Shown here: one piece after another, positions 45,949-58,509 of the stretch | Numbering within the stretch: the stretch's first letter is position 1 | Layout of the letters: the number at the start of each line of letters is the position of its first letter | DNA from: Lineus longissimus | Lineage: Eukaryota; Nemertea; Pilidiophora; Heteronemertea; Lineidae | Length of the DNA stretch: 64,000 bases | Direction of reading: 5' to 3' | NCBI RefSeq assembly: GCF_910592395.1 | Contig: NC_088314.1 | Coordinates: 10,666,001 to 10,730,000, forward strand | The notes under the pieces: model-generated | What the model saw: only the letters and a program-made list of their open reading frames with translations | Databases searched by the model: none | What the model was told of the DNA's origin: nothing | Position numbers and translations under genes: made by a program

Positions 45949-47068
45949 ATCGCCTATACACTACTTTACAAAAATCGACACCTACTGAAACTTTCACTAA
46001 TTATTCTCGGAAATGTACTTTATCGTTACATCAATAAATGCACATTCGAATTTCAAAACTACCACTTATTTTTGCCGTGAAACTGACCTGAGTTATCGAA
46101 ACACCGTCACTGCGAAAAGAGGAAGAAGCAGGTCCGCATTTATCGAAATATTGCTAAATATAATTGTCAAAATGTCGACCAAATTACCAATTAAATCACA
46201 ATAAACTTATCAAATGTTCACTCATGCCTTTGGGTGAAAAAATACTGATTTTTCAATCATTCTCAATTTTACAAATCACCAATCACAAAAAGAAATAATG
46301 ATGCAATTACCCAAAATAGATGAGATTTGACCACTGGTATAATTCCGCCATCTTGGATATCGGCATCGTCACCACCACTTCAAATTCTAAAGTCTTATTC
46401 AGGCCTAATATGTGTCACCTGCTGTGGTAAAATGGCTTGTTTTATCAATAAATAACAAAATATGATCTTTGTAAATAAAATCGGAGATCTTCTGGTGTGT
46501 TTTTATGTGAATTTATTACGAACTATCAATGCAGCGCAGGGCAGCCATCGTGTTCTCATGCGTAGTGGCGATGCGATAGCCATCCGCGGCACTGCTTTTC
46601 AAGATGGTGGCAATTGCCCAGTGCTAGAGGCGTTGTAAGGAAAATTGAGAGCAGGCCCCTAATGAATGAACTCTCAACGATATCGATATATTTTCGTAAT
46701 TCCAGCACAACTGTTCACCAATGAACGTCCACCGACAATCCCACTTAACGAATATTAATATCAATTCATATCATGTATCTTAAAACGCTTTTATTTCATT
46801 TTAAAAAGAGTTATCGAGTGAACGATGACCTCCTACCGTACCCTCGAAATAAACAGCCAAAATGACCACAAAAACACCTTTTTAGAAAAAAACAGCGATT
46901 TTTACGAAATAAATGTCATCAGAGACGAAACTAGACACTAATTTAGCTAGGTATGCACAGTAATAGTACCTGAAGTGATCGATTTCAAGGAGAAAATACA
47001 CTGAAAACAACTTTTCAGGAACAGAAATAAGATCACATTGTGAATAAAAATAAGCTGAACCAGGGAGA
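45949..47068. other. Unassigned AT-rich spacer
   Basis: No gene or repeat recognised. Confidence 0.4.
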
Positions 47069-47084
47069 GTGACATAGTTATATT

Positions 47085-47277
47085 CCCCACTCACGCCAAT
47101 TACGCCATTTGACCTATGTGACCATGAAAATTAGGTCAAATCGAAATCCCGTTTGATATGTGATGTATCCTTGCTAGGAGAACCTACCATTACGTTTATC
47201 GAAAACGAGACACTTATAAGACGGACGCCAGACACTGCAGTATTGAATAGATTGCCCTATACGGTGAGCCAAAAAGG
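47085..47277 (+). repeat. GGTGAGC-family repeat fragment
   Basis: TTTGACCTATGTGACCATGA, GATGTATCCTTGCTAGGAGA, AGACGGACGCCAGACACTGC and a terminal GGTGAGCCAAAAAGG. It is a heavily deleted copy. Confidence 0.65.
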
Positions 47278-47351
47278 CCCAATATCCGTCGAGAAATTTT
47301 CCTGTGCCGATTTAAAGGTTCAGTGTACTGTTCTAACAGAAATGAAAATCA

Positions 47352-48247
47352 GTGCAACTCTTTAACAAATGCTCTTTCAGGAGAAAGGCACCCAGACGTA
47401 CAGAGTTTCTAAACCCGGCAGTATCAGTCATTTTGAGAAAATATGAAGCCAGGCTGTTTATGTTTGACGACTATTCTAATTCGATACTATTTGTTCATCG
47501 AGATGACAGAGGACATGTTCATGCTTTAAGAAATATACTTGTCTACCAACCTGAACAAAGGAATGTTTACGCACTCGTTCATAATCTGTCTGTTTCCTTT
47601 CGTTTTACTATAATGTTCAGCGATATTCACAACGGGAAATTATGGCTGCTCCACCACGTTCCCTTGAGAAGAGGATATAATCGGTTGTCCTTTGGTTGCT
47701 TGAGATATTATCTGGTTGTTATGATACAATAATCCTACCTCGTCATCACCTATGCTCAACTTTGGGATCCGTGTTTACCGAGCCGCTTCTCTTGAAAAAA
47801 ACCATTGTGATAGGTTGTGTTCTCAAACGAACCTGGCGTCGTCAGACTCTCACCGTATCTAATATAACTTGGATAGGCGGGCAGGAGGCGCCTTATCAAC
47901 TGAATAGTTGGCAAACAGTAAAACAGCCTGACCAGGGATATTATTGCGTCAGTCTACAAGGTCATATCTTACTCTATAAAACGCCAGATAAAGGATTACT
48001 TGTATTATATCGTGCCTTTCCTAAGCCTAGAAAGCGATTGGAAGTGTTTTCGTTCCCGCATTTTTTTCACCTTTCGATCCATCGAAAGGCATCAACGACT
48101 TTACTTTTACAAGGAAACAAAAACTTACTTTCCAGTGTAATATTCATCAGAGGCACGTGCTCTCCTCTAGCTCCTTTGAAAACTATACCAAAGTGTAATA
48201 AGGTGACCATTGTTTCGGTCAGAAATTGGCATATTGGGATACGGTAG
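47352..48247 (+). pseudogene. Unknown protein-like region, paralog of 54276-54725
   Basis: Two overlapping open frames (47352-47732 and 47696-48247). The second contains YCVSLQGHILLYKTPDKG, YRAFPKPRKRLEVFS, HRKASTTLLLQGNKNLLSSV, CSPLAPLK and VRNWHIGIR. The same order, with conservative changes, appears at 54276-54725, so the frame was once coding. I recognise no family. An AG acceptor-like site (TTTCAG) at 47388-47393 and a GTAGGT after the last codon may indicate an exon. The frame shift between the two ORFs suggests decay. Confidence 0.45.
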
Positions 48248-50090
48248 GTGATAAAGCTTGGAACCAGTGAAACCTTGAAACCAGTGATAAACCTTGGAAT
48301 CAGTCCTAAAAATGCATAAAAACATGAAATAATGCCATTTGAACCTAAGGTGGTTACGAATCAATATTTGGAGCTTATTTTTACATGATCAGATCGGAAT
48401 TTGACGGTAGTTTAGAAATCAGTCGCATATCCGATTCAATAATCTATATTTTAGAACAACCCAGTCATACCTCGCCTCCAGTGTACATTACTGATCTCCC
48501 AAATATAGGCATGCACGTCACGACACGCCCACCACACACCCATAATATGGACCAATCAGCGCTCCGCTTACTACGCCACCACACGGGGCCTATTTGAACT
48601 ACGGAGCGGTGTGATCAAACAGGGTGATACAGATACTACATCATGCAGTACCGGCTGGCACTTATCCGTAGAAACGTAGATGAAGGTTTATTACCGAAGG
48701 TTTTAGCCGGGTTTCGAGATGAAAAATGTGAATAAATTTCTTCGCTGTGAGCGATTTCGTACATATTCATGTACACATCTATTAAAGATATTGGTAAAGG
48801 ACAGAGCAAGGAGACAATAAAATAGGCTAGGCAGTTTACCCCAGTTGGTAAACAAAACGCTTTGAGAGGTTTGGCCATCACAGAAATTAATAAAACCATT
48901 CGAGTAGGATTTCCGAGTCAGCAGATCACACAGAATCATCGAAGACCTATAGGCTATATCAATTGCGTGGGGAAACAACAACATAAACTAGAACTGAGAA
49001 TTCACAAGCTGTGAATTCATGACTCAAGCGAGACTGGTGAGGGCGAACTGATGGTCTTGATAGTGGCAACTGAAATCTAAAGATGTCAACTGCGCCACGG
49101 GGAATTGGAGGTGGCACATGATAGATTGAGGAATTTCAGAGGTTGGTCATAATGGAAAGTCTATAAATATTCATCAAACTTTGTGATTTCAGTTTTCTTA
49201 TGTTCTAGATTATTCGTAGACTCTTTCACCAGTCTCCTCAATTCACTCATTACAGATACCAGTACTTGACGGCAATGAACTCGTCATGAACTTGATTTGG
49301 GGGCGTAGGATTCCGGTGTCCGGCGACGTGTTTTACTGTAGGATGTGTAACTTCGACCCAGGTGAATAATCTGCAATACCAGAGCACTTCGTATGACAGT
49401 GCATCTGTTCCGCGCTAATTACCGATTAGCGCCATCTTAAGATTGCGCTGCGCATTCTTAGGATCGTTTAATTGCGCGGCAATCTCGAGATCGCGCGAGG
49501 GTGAGCGTGCGGTGTCCGGCCACGTGTTTTTCTGTTTGACGGGTAACCTCGATTCAAATGAATAATCTGCGATACCAGAGCGCTTTCTATGACTGTGCAT
49601 CCACTGTATGCACTGAAAATGTCTGGTTCATCTCGGGTTAACCAACGAAGCTTCCTCGACCCTCTGCTTTGCGGCGGATAGGGTCGAGGTTAACTGGACT
49701 AGAGTATTCTTTAGGTCTAGCCTAGTTGTCTGCAGAGTCAGAGACAGTCACATACAGTCGATCGGGTCATTATTTATATACACCCAATGGAACATTTTCT
49801 ATGAAGTCTCATGAAATCGTCTCGTACTGCATGAAACCATTGTATCTTGTAATTTAAATGCTTGCATTCGGATTTAGGGAAGATTTGGAATGCATTCATT
49901 ACTTATTTTGCCTATTTGCTTATTTAGAGTTATTCAAATGACCGTGGTTTTGCCCGAATAAAATGTAAACAAAGTGGTCTTTATCGATCTTTCAATGCGA
50001 GCTTGCTTTTTGCCTAAATCTACCTTACTGAATCAAATGATATGTGTCAGATGTCAACCTCTTGGTTAATGTTCGGTGATCCGAAGGAAG
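47900..50090 (+). repeat. Segmental duplication, copy 1
   Basis: Matches 54310-55366 and 60475-60850 in order: the unknown coding block, AAAGATATTGGTAAAGGACA (48783), CTCTTTCACCAGTCTCCTC (49221) and TTCTTTAGGTCTAGCCTAG (49708). The match ends near GGTTAATGTTCGG at 50064-50076. A ~195-bp tandem duplication (49310-49405 versus 49508-49605) is unique to this copy. Confidence 0.7.
49256..49361 (+). other. Exon-like block in the duplication
   Basis: Bounded by ATTACAG at left and CCAG|GTGAAT at right. One frame is open and includes LDGNELVMNLIWGRRIPVSG and VFYCRMCNFDP. The equivalent in copy 2 (55095-55200) keeps the same frame (FFCRMGNLDP). It resembles a real exon, but the protein is not recognised. 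Confidence 0.3.
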
Positions 50091-50464
50091 TCATTAATCG
50101 TTCGTGGTCAGGTGCTTTCTTGACATTTATAGAGATTTTCTGGTACTTTGTGAAAAAATCTTCGCTGGGTGCATATAAAATCGGGCATCAGCAACTCTGG
50201 TCAGAATGGGAGTTGTCCGTCTGTTTTGAGATCTGAATAACGGGGTGATGAGGTCAGTTTGGCCATTTTTCTTACTGCACGCCCTCCCGCATTTATAAAA
50301 CTTACTGGCATGTTGTGAAGTGAGAGGGCAAACAATGGGAACCACACCGCCACAATGTTAATAGTATCTATTTATATGATTCAGCCGGCACGATTGATGT
50401 GCACGGCAAAAGTCTATTAACTCAACTAATTTCCATGGATATTACCAAGAGGTTAGGAGTTGTT

Positions 50465-52560
50465 TTATATATATATATATATATATGTTTATTTCGTACT
50501 CGTAGGTACAATACAGTGCAAGGGGTGCATTACAAACACTAGTGCATTACAACGCGATATTACAAATAGAAATTAAAGAGGAAGAGAAACCGACATCATG
50601 TAAGACATGCAAAAACTACGTTCAAAGGTATAAGCAATTAAGAAACGCACAGTACCAATAATATGTCATCAATTTCCCCCCTCGTAAGTATACACATCCC
50701 TTTATCCCGGCCACATAATAATTCCCTAATCTGTCCCGCCAATCTTTTCTGCCCCTCTGTTACATTTGACCTCCCAATGTCCCGTGTCATAAAAAATACA
50801 TTTGGCAAATTGCCCCTATCCCAACCATACTTTGCTAACAAAAAATTAAAACTTTTCCCAAGAGACGATCGACTCCCACCCTCAATGATACGTTTGCATA
50901 GTTTGATATATACATTTTTAGATTTTCCAAGAGTTTTAAAAAAGTTAACAAAACGCTTCTCTATTTGAGCCTGAATCGGAGAATCATGTATGATTAATGG
51001 AAGTAAAAACTTATGAGTGCGAGACGGTAAACTAAGAAGTTTTCTAATACATACCCTCCATGCCACGTATACATTCTCAATTCCTTGAAATGATATATCC
51101 CACCCCTGGAACCCGTAAAGAGACATGCAATAAGATTTGAAAAGCCTGTATTTTACTTCGTGAGTAGCAAACCGAAATTGAGATAATAGAATGTTTGTTC
51201 TTTTGTACAAGTCATTAATCGCCGCCTGAAACTTTCTCTTCATAATGTCCGGCCCAAAAATCATACCCAAATGTACCTCATAGGGAGATGGTCGAAGTGC
51301 CACTCCCTGAAACCAAATGACAATGTTGAGACCCACGGTTGCACCAAAAATAATTAGCTTACTTTTGGACGCATTGAAAGTTATCATAAAATCAACTGAA
51401 AACTTAGAAGCTACACGTAACATTTTGTTCAAAGCACATACAGTCGGAGCTAACAGAACCACGTCATCGGCATAGGCGAAGGCGCCAACAAAAAGTAAAC
51501 CGATATAACACCCAACGCCCGACTTTTCAAGAGCAAACAAAAGCTCATCGAAGTAAATACTGAATAAAACCGGAGACAACACTCCACCCTGTTTTACCCC
51601 GTTTTTAGCCGTAAACTCGCCTGACATGTGAGTCCCCCACCTAACTCTTATCCCCTGATTTGTATACAATATAGCCAAGAACCTAGCGACAAGGGGGCAT
51701 AGCCCCTTACGTAGGAGAAGTCGAAATAGTTTGATAAAATGTACCTTATCAAAGGCCTTAGAGGCATCAAGCATTACACAATATACATTGGTAATTTGAG
51801 AATTAAAATAATCAATAACCTCATTCACTACCGTACTGCAAGTGGCAGTAGATAACCCCTGTTTAAAACCAAACTGCATGTCAGACGAGGAAAAAACATT
51901 ACTGTATTTATGAAGGAAAGCGTAATCCAAAATCTTGCCCATAATGCTGCTTAGTGAAATGCCCCTATAATTATCCGATGCGGTCAATGATTTCCTTTTA
52001 TCTTTAGGTATAGGTATAACAATGGTTTTAGCAAAATCTCCAGCACAACACCCATGATTCACCATTGATGATAAGAGAAGAGATATCATCACCTTTAACC
52101 TATTCCCCCCATATATAAAATGATCAGATTTGACACCTTCGATACTATCACTTTTCCCTTTTTTTAGCTTTTTTATGCCCCTATCAACATCTTCGAATAA
52201 AATTGAGTGTCCTTCAGAGCAACGCCCTCTGCAACACTTATCACGCACACCTGTATCAATATCGTGCATGAGTGCCTCCATTTCATCATCATCATACGAA
52301 ACCGAATTATACACGTATTTAAATTTATCGGCAAACACCTTACAAATGGCCTCTGGCCCATTTACGTTGTCCATTGTATTAGGGATGTTATTCCCTCTAT
52401 TTCCTCTATTGATTTAGCTGACATCATTCCAAAAATCTTTACCACTCTTTCCTTGCATTTTTGTGGCCAACTTATCCGCAGCTACCTTATCCTTATTAGT
52501 TTTAACCCTTCTAACCGCATACCGAGAGAGGCCATTGGATTAAGTCATCATTTTACAACG
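50465..52560 (-). mobile_element. 5'-truncated non-LTR retrotransposon with TA-repeat tail
   Basis: Contains an RT frame, a ~170-bp 3' UTR ending ACGAGTACGAAATAAAC and a (TA)n tail at 50465-50486. Coding similarity reaches up to about 52560, where it stops. The endonuclease domain is absent. Confidence 0.8.
50638..52374 (-). pseudogene. LINE reverse transcriptase
   Basis: 578 codons ending at 50638. Reverse transcriptase motifs run in order: DNYRGISLSSIMGKI, MQFGFKQGLST, VMLDASKAFDKV (motif A), NGVKQGGVLSPVLFS (motif B), GAFAYADDVVLLAP (motif C, YADD) and FNASKSKLIIF (motif D). The same frame continues upstream beyond one in-frame TAA near 52415 with KLATKMQGKSGKDFWNDVS, so the RT segment was originally longer. 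The C-terminus has no clear RNase H. Likely an I/Jockey/CR1-type LINE; the clade is not certain. Apart from that TAA the frame is intact, so it is a young 5'-truncated copy. Confidence 0.85.
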
Positions 52561-53064
52561 TTTTTTTAGTGAACTTGTTGACATGAAATTTGTACGGCCA
52601 TGCATTTTGCAAATCATAGTTGGTCGAACAGGTGGAGCCGATCGGTTTCCCTGGAAACGTTGTTCATTTGAGGACTCATATTTCTTGTATTAAAAACCTT
52701 TCTGACGATTTATGAAGGTTTTGTAGCTTATGGCAAATTATTATTTTAAAATGTGTAAGCTTTTTTAAGAAGGCTTTTTTGAAAGTTTGTAAATCTACAA
52801 GCATTTACAACTCGTCGCAATGACAATATTGAACTTGGACTACATGTATGTATTTCTTGTTTCCCTCACTACAAGAGAGAAAAAAATTGAATTTTCTAGA
52901 GGGCATTGTCTCCCAACAATACAGCACTTATTTTCAATCCGCACTCGATCGATGCAGGTGAGATATCGGATGCAACATCGTGAAAAACACATTATGCTTC
53001 TGTCGATCAATAAAGCGATGCGTTGCCTCGTTTCCTGAACCAGGGAGAGTGTTTTAATAGTGGA

Positions 53065-53360
53065 ATGCCACATTTCATAAAGCACGGTGTACCTTCGACT
53101 CCAGCGACTGCTCAACCTTCCATTTATGAAGCGGTCGCCTGGTCCACTGGGCCGTCGGGATCGGTAGGTGTGCTATTGCGGTTACGTCGACGGCGCATAG
53201 GTGATTACCGGAAGGACATATGTATACATTGCCAAATTTCATAAAGCACGATGTACCTTCGACTTCCACGACTGCTCGACCTTCCATTGATGAGGCGGTC
53301 GCCTGAGCCACTGGGCCATCGGGATAGGTATGTGAGCGGTTACGTCGACGGCATGTAGGC
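53065..53360 (-). ncRNA. Two tandem tRNA-derived SINE units
   Basis: Two ~167-bp-spaced related units (53065-53215 and 53232-53360). On the minus strand each has a GGCCCAGTGG..CAGGCGACCGC A-box region and a GGAGTCGAAGGTACA or GGAAGTCGAAGGTACA B-box-like region about 50 nt later, in a tRNA-like layout (Arg-type by eye). Differences between units indicate age. No poly-A tail. Confidence 0.6.
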
Positions 53361-54275
53361 TCCAAATGCCATGCGAATACCGTTTCTTACCGACCTTTGA
53401 ATGGAGAATTGGATTCCTACTGCCTTCCTGGCACTCACGAGTTTTGAGAAATACTACAACATGTTCGTCATGATACCGGGTGGGCCAAAAATGGAAAAAA
53501 AAGTGTCAGAAAAACTCTAAACCTCTGCAAATTGATTTCGTTCATCCACATGATATAAAGACGCAGGAAATTTTGAAATTCGTTAACAATATTTTCAAAA
53601 AAACTATGCAGCAGCGCCTTTCAAACCATTCGCCCCTTAATTTCACCAACCAACAAAGAATTTCGTCGGGTCTATTAACAATATCCGGCGGCCAGTAGCC
53701 GGTATAGTAATTTCACTTACCACGCTGTTTCAGGGTAATTCAAGTGATAATAGGATCGACTACACGTATATGGCAAAAACGAAGAAGAAATGACAGTCTC
53801 CTATTCAGTTTAGTCCTCTTCCTTTCGGCAATGTTCGCATGTCCTAATCATACTCGGAAATACCCGGATCAGTTGTCCGGTCGAGCGATCATCGCCAATA
53901 TGTTGCTTACAAACGGGAAATTCAATAAAAGTATCCAAGGTGTTGCCACGGTGTGTTTTATTATAATTCTTCTACAGTAACATCCGGCAATAATGCTTGT
54001 TATAAAATTGAATTACATGTATTTGTACAATATCGGCACTATTTCGGCTTCACAGAATTAGTTTTGATGCTCTCTCATGTTGAAATGGTTTTGTTTGAAA
54101 AAGCCAATCAGATCTTTGATTGAATAGGTAAGATGTTGGATGAATTAATGGAAGGTTTATTAATACTGCCCAGTGGTCATGATCATGCCTTGTGTTTGAT
54201 ATAGTGGTTTCGTATATTTTCGGCAATAACTGACAATGGTCCCAACCCAAAGCAGGTTTTACAAGAAGGTTACAC
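53361..54275. other. Unassigned spacer
   Basis: No supported gene. A short lysine/asparagine-rich ORF at 53480-53698 has no recognised similarity. Confidence 0.4.
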
Positions 54276-54725
54276 ATGATCGAGAAATTATTCAGCCAAG
54301 TTTTGCTGATAAAAACATGCGGTCGAGGTGGTTTTGAACTGAATAATTGGCACACATTTGAACGCATTGCCCACGGACGTTATTTCGTCAGTCGACAAGA
54401 TCATATCATATTATATAAAAGGTTAAAGAATGGATACCCTGCACTCTATCGTGTCTTCCCTAAACCGAGAATGCGGTTGGAAGTTTTTTCGGATCCGTAT
54501 AAATATTTTTGCCGCTTTTCGAACTATCGAAAGGCATCAACGCTTTTATTTTCACATAAAAACAAAAACTTACTTTCCAGTGTAACATTTATCAGAGACA
54601 TATGCTCTCCTCTGGCCCCTTTGAAAATTGTTACAAAGATTAAGAAGGTGACCAATGTTCCAGTCAGAAATTGGCATATTGGGATACGTCGAAACAAAGT
54701 AAATATCGAAAAGAACGCAGAATAG
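54276..54725 (+). pseudogene. Unknown protein-like region, paralog of 47696-48247
   Basis: 150-codon frame with LNNWHTFERIAHGRYFVSRQ, YRVFPKPRMRLEVFSDP, YRKASTLLFSHKNKNLLSSV and VRNWHIGIRRNKVN. It aligns with the 47.7-48.2 kb copy in one frame, with many conservative amino-acid differences. This supports former coding function. About 90 bp on, the next block reads VLLSLVRTIKDMGKGQ and SKETIKYARRFTPVG before a stop, also shared with copy 1 (48783-48840). Family unknown. Confidence 0.45.
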
Positions 54726-55366
54726 TACTGCTACCTAATAGCGTTCTATTATCACTCGTACGGACAATTAAAGATATGGGTAAAGGACAGAGCAAGGAGA
54801 CAATAAAATACGCAAGGCGGTTTACGCCAGTTGGTTAGCAAAACACTTCGAGAGGTTTCTTCCGGGGAGACTGGTGTGGGCGAACTGGTATGAGTTGGTC
54901 TTGATAGTGGCAACTGAAATCAAAAGATGCAAACTGCGCCATGGGGAATTGGAGGTGGCACATGATAGATTGAATTGGGGCTGTCGGTCATAATGGAAAG
55001 TCTATATATTCATCAAACTTTGTGATTTCAGTTTACTTTTGCTCTATAGCATTCTTAGACTCTTTCACCAGTCTCCTCCATTCACTCATTACAGAGACGA
55101 GTACTTGACGGCAATGAACTCGTCATCAACTCAATTTGGGGGCGTAAGATTCCGGTGTCCGACCACGTGTTTTTCTGTAGGATGGGTAACCTCGATCCAA
55201 GTGAATAATCTGCAATACCAGAGCGTTTCGTATGACAGTGCATCCACTGTATGCACTGAAAATGCATGGTTCACCTCGGGTAAACCAACGAGGCTTCCTC
55301 TACCCTCCGCTCTGCGGCGGATAGGGTCGTGGTTACCTGGACTAGATTATTCTTTAGGTCTAGCCT
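54310..55366 (+). repeat. Segmental duplication, copy 2, left part
   Basis: Matches the left and middle parts of 47900-49727 in the same order. It is interrupted at 55366 by a 5.1-kb insertion and resumes at 60475. Confidence 0.7.
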
Positions 55367-56273
55367 GGCCCAACGCGCCGCGTAGCGGCAAAAAAGCGAA
55401 GCTGGCGAAACATTTATAACGGGTCACCGTCACTTATTATTGGACTTATAGCGCATTTACGGGGTTGTAACTATTTTGCTTTATAGTGTCACCAGGAAAG
55501 AAAAGCATGCGACCTAACGCCGATCTATTTGTATAAAGTGATAATTTGAAGGTATATAGTAGGAAATATCAATAAAATAATTAATTCCATGTCGTCTTTT
55601 GAGGGCATTTTTGATTGTAAAAAATATATGTGTACGTCACCGTAGTCTCTGCAATGATAATTTTATCAGAGCAGTCTCGCGCAAGTAGAAGTTCTTTACC
55701 TATTAGTTCTTCACTTATTAGTCTCAACGTCTGGCGCAAAGCCAGACGTTTTCCATTACGATTTCACTACGATGTTTGACAAGAAGGAGCAGTGCGCGAG
55801 ATATGCTAATGAGCAGACTTCCCTCGCTTGAGTTTCTGAAGAATGTTCCATATCGCGCTAAGCTCATCACTGCTGATTATGACAGGCGTGCAACGGTAGG
55901 TATTTGCTCCCCAACTTCCACCCTAATACGGTACAATAAGTTACCATTTGATGGGAATGGGACAATGCCCTCACTGTGTATGGAGTCATAGGGATAAGAA
56001 GACATTATTCATTAGTGTTGGTACAAGTGATTTTGCCCAAAAAGCATGTGCATTCAAAAAACAAAATATGCAAGGTATCACGTACATGACCATGGCGACG
56101 TGCAGAAAGTGCACTGGCCAGTGCATACCCTATGGCTATGTTCTAGTAAACATGGTAAACATGAACAACATCATTATTCATCGGCAGTTCATTTTACTCC
56201 GAGCTTTTCCTGAAACATATAGCCATGATGATTAGGCCTACCATGTACCATGACATGACCAATAACAGCACTA

Positions 56274-58509
56274 GATCATGTAGATGTCAACAAGTTCACA
56301 TGAACCGTATAATCCCGCATGGCGCATGTGGGGCATGCGTCTAAACCAAAGCCCCAAAATCACTTGTTTTGGTCTATTTCACTTGTGTTTCCCCCGTCTC
56401 CCAGTCCATAATACATTTACAGTTTACAATCCCCGATCATGGCCCAACAAAAGGTCATCGGTTGACTAAAGGAACACAACTGTTCAATGGATTTATAGTT
56501 GAATGCGATCAAACTACGTCTTTTCAATCGTGGATTGTAAATTTAACCCCATGGGCCTAGGGAAGGCCCCATAACAATACTTTCGACACAGTTATTATCT
56601 CCGCTGCCTCCACCATGTTACACGCAGTGCTCACTGCTGATTTTAAAAAATGCACCACCTAGTCAAAACAGGACATATGTTCTTCTAGGAATAGATCTCT
56701 TTCCAATATTTCGTCATTCCACTATCGTCATCACCTCATGATACTTTCATTGACATTACAGGCACACATCCACAGAGCACTCTTCAAATCATCTACACAG
56801 TGGTTATCCAACTAGGATTATAAAGGTAATTTCTAAGCCCCGCACAGTGGGTTTCACTCTTGATAAAGGGGCACTATTGCTAGCAGCTAGGTAGGCAAGA
56901 TAAAGTTAGACGAAGTAGCCGATAGGGGTCTCTCACCCCTCAAAGTCCGTCACAACTATTCAAGCTTGTACAAGGAATACATGCAGCGCTGACTCTAACA
57001 AGACCCAATGGGAATGTCGCACAGTCATCTGTCAAAAACAAGACCTATGTTGTAGTATGATCTCTTGCCAATATTTAATAATTGCACTATCGTCATCACC
57101 TCATCATACTTCATTGACATTGCAGGCACACATTGACATAGACCACTGTTGCAATGAACGACACAGTCGCTATCCAAGTAGCATTATAGAGGTAATTATC
57201 ATTATCATACCTCATTAGCATGTGAACCAATCGCGTCGCGTCCTTTGCGATCACGGCAAAGCCTCATGGAATAATGTCTTTCACCGTTGAATAATTTTTC
57301 ATATTCCATGCCTACAACTTCAATTTCTTCATATTCCATGGCTAGAAGTTCAATACTAATATAATATCCAAGATAAAGTTACAAGAAGTAGTCAATAGGG
57401 GTCTCTCACCTCTCACTGTATGTCCACACTATTCACGCTTGTACGAGGAATACATTCAATGCTGAATCTAACAACACCCAGTGCCCTTACTCTGTATATT
57501 ATAGTCACTGGAAGATGGCCCATTTCACTCCTTGCTTCTACTTCACCTATAGTCTCATTGCATACGCCTCAGTTCCATGATATCACATTCACTTTCAGCT
57601 GTCATGCAACGCAACAACTGTGCTATCTGCCATCGCACATCAACGAAGAAGTGCAGCCGCCCACATTCCACCTCACATCTGTCCGACCAGCTGCACTCCT
57701 CGAGGACGCCCCACTGTACCACGATTTCACTACGATGTTTGACAAGAAGGAGCAGTGCGCGAGATAGGCTAATGAGCAGACTTCCCTCGCTTGAGTTTCG
57801 GAAGAATGTTCCATATCGCGCTAAGCTGACCACTGCTGACCATGACAGGCATGCATTGGACTGGTACAGGTTGGAACTGAACATTGAATATGCTGGTGGT
57901 GACGCTTTCTGATGAGAAGTTGGTCGTGACTGATGCAGTATTGTTGGACTTGTCCACAGCATCGTTCAATCATTGCTCTCTGAGCTGCCTTGATTCTGTA
58001 CTTACCCAAATACTAAGACCAAATGCCTGTTGACTGTGCTTTAAGAGAGACTGGCGCCATGCCTAGAGATATGACTGACCCCTATTGGCAAATTTGTATG
58101 ACTTTATCTTGCCTACCTAGCTGCTGCCTATAGTCTCCCTTTAACTGCGGAACACTTCAAAGTCGATAAAATGCCATGTTCCACCTTTTAATGTGTTCAG
58201 ACCGCCATTTTCAAAATAATCAAGTCAGGACACTGCCTTCTAGTCTCATAATAAATTTTGCTTTCCTCAATAATAACATTTCTTCTTCTTCAATGCTTTC
58301 ATCATTCCAAACTTCTCCTCCTCTGACTTTTACAGGGGTACAGTCATGGCAATCAAAACCCAAATACTGAGACCAAATGCCTGTTGACTGTGCTTTAAGA
58401 GAGACTGGCGCCATGCCTAGTCTCTCTTAAAGCACAGTCAACAGACACCAACCCCCTCAGACTCAGAAACCACAAACGCCCAACCCTTCCTGCTACCTTA
58501 ATACTTCTG
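56274..58509 (+). repeat. ~2.2-kb tandem unit 1
   Basis: Starts ATCATGTAGATGTCAACAAG and ends CCTTAATACTTCTGG. Unit 2 follows immediately. It contains a decayed reading frame at 57420-57767 (NEEVQPPTFHLTSVRPAAL, DFTTMFDKKEQCAR then TAG) and a terminal 26-bp-stem hairpin. Confidence 0.8.
58381..58444. other. Perfect 26-bp-stem hairpin
   Basis: 58381-58406 pairs exactly with 58419-58444 around a 12-nt loop (GGCGCCATGCCT). The left arm plus loop also occurs alone at about 58028-58065. Confidence 0.85.

Noticed and set aside
49256-49361. Assignment of the exon-like block to a copper-dependent monooxygenase
   Set aside because: Only a vague IPVSGDVFYC-type resemblance; no copper-binding histidines or further exons found.
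47053-53053. Shared GAACCAGGGAGAGTG at 47055 and 53037 as a repeat boundary
   Set aside because: Only about 15 bp match and flanks diverge immediately; could be chance or a tiny remnant.
53480-53698. 72-aa lysine-rich ORF as a host gene
   Set aside because: Short, isolated, without conserved motifs or paralog in the window.
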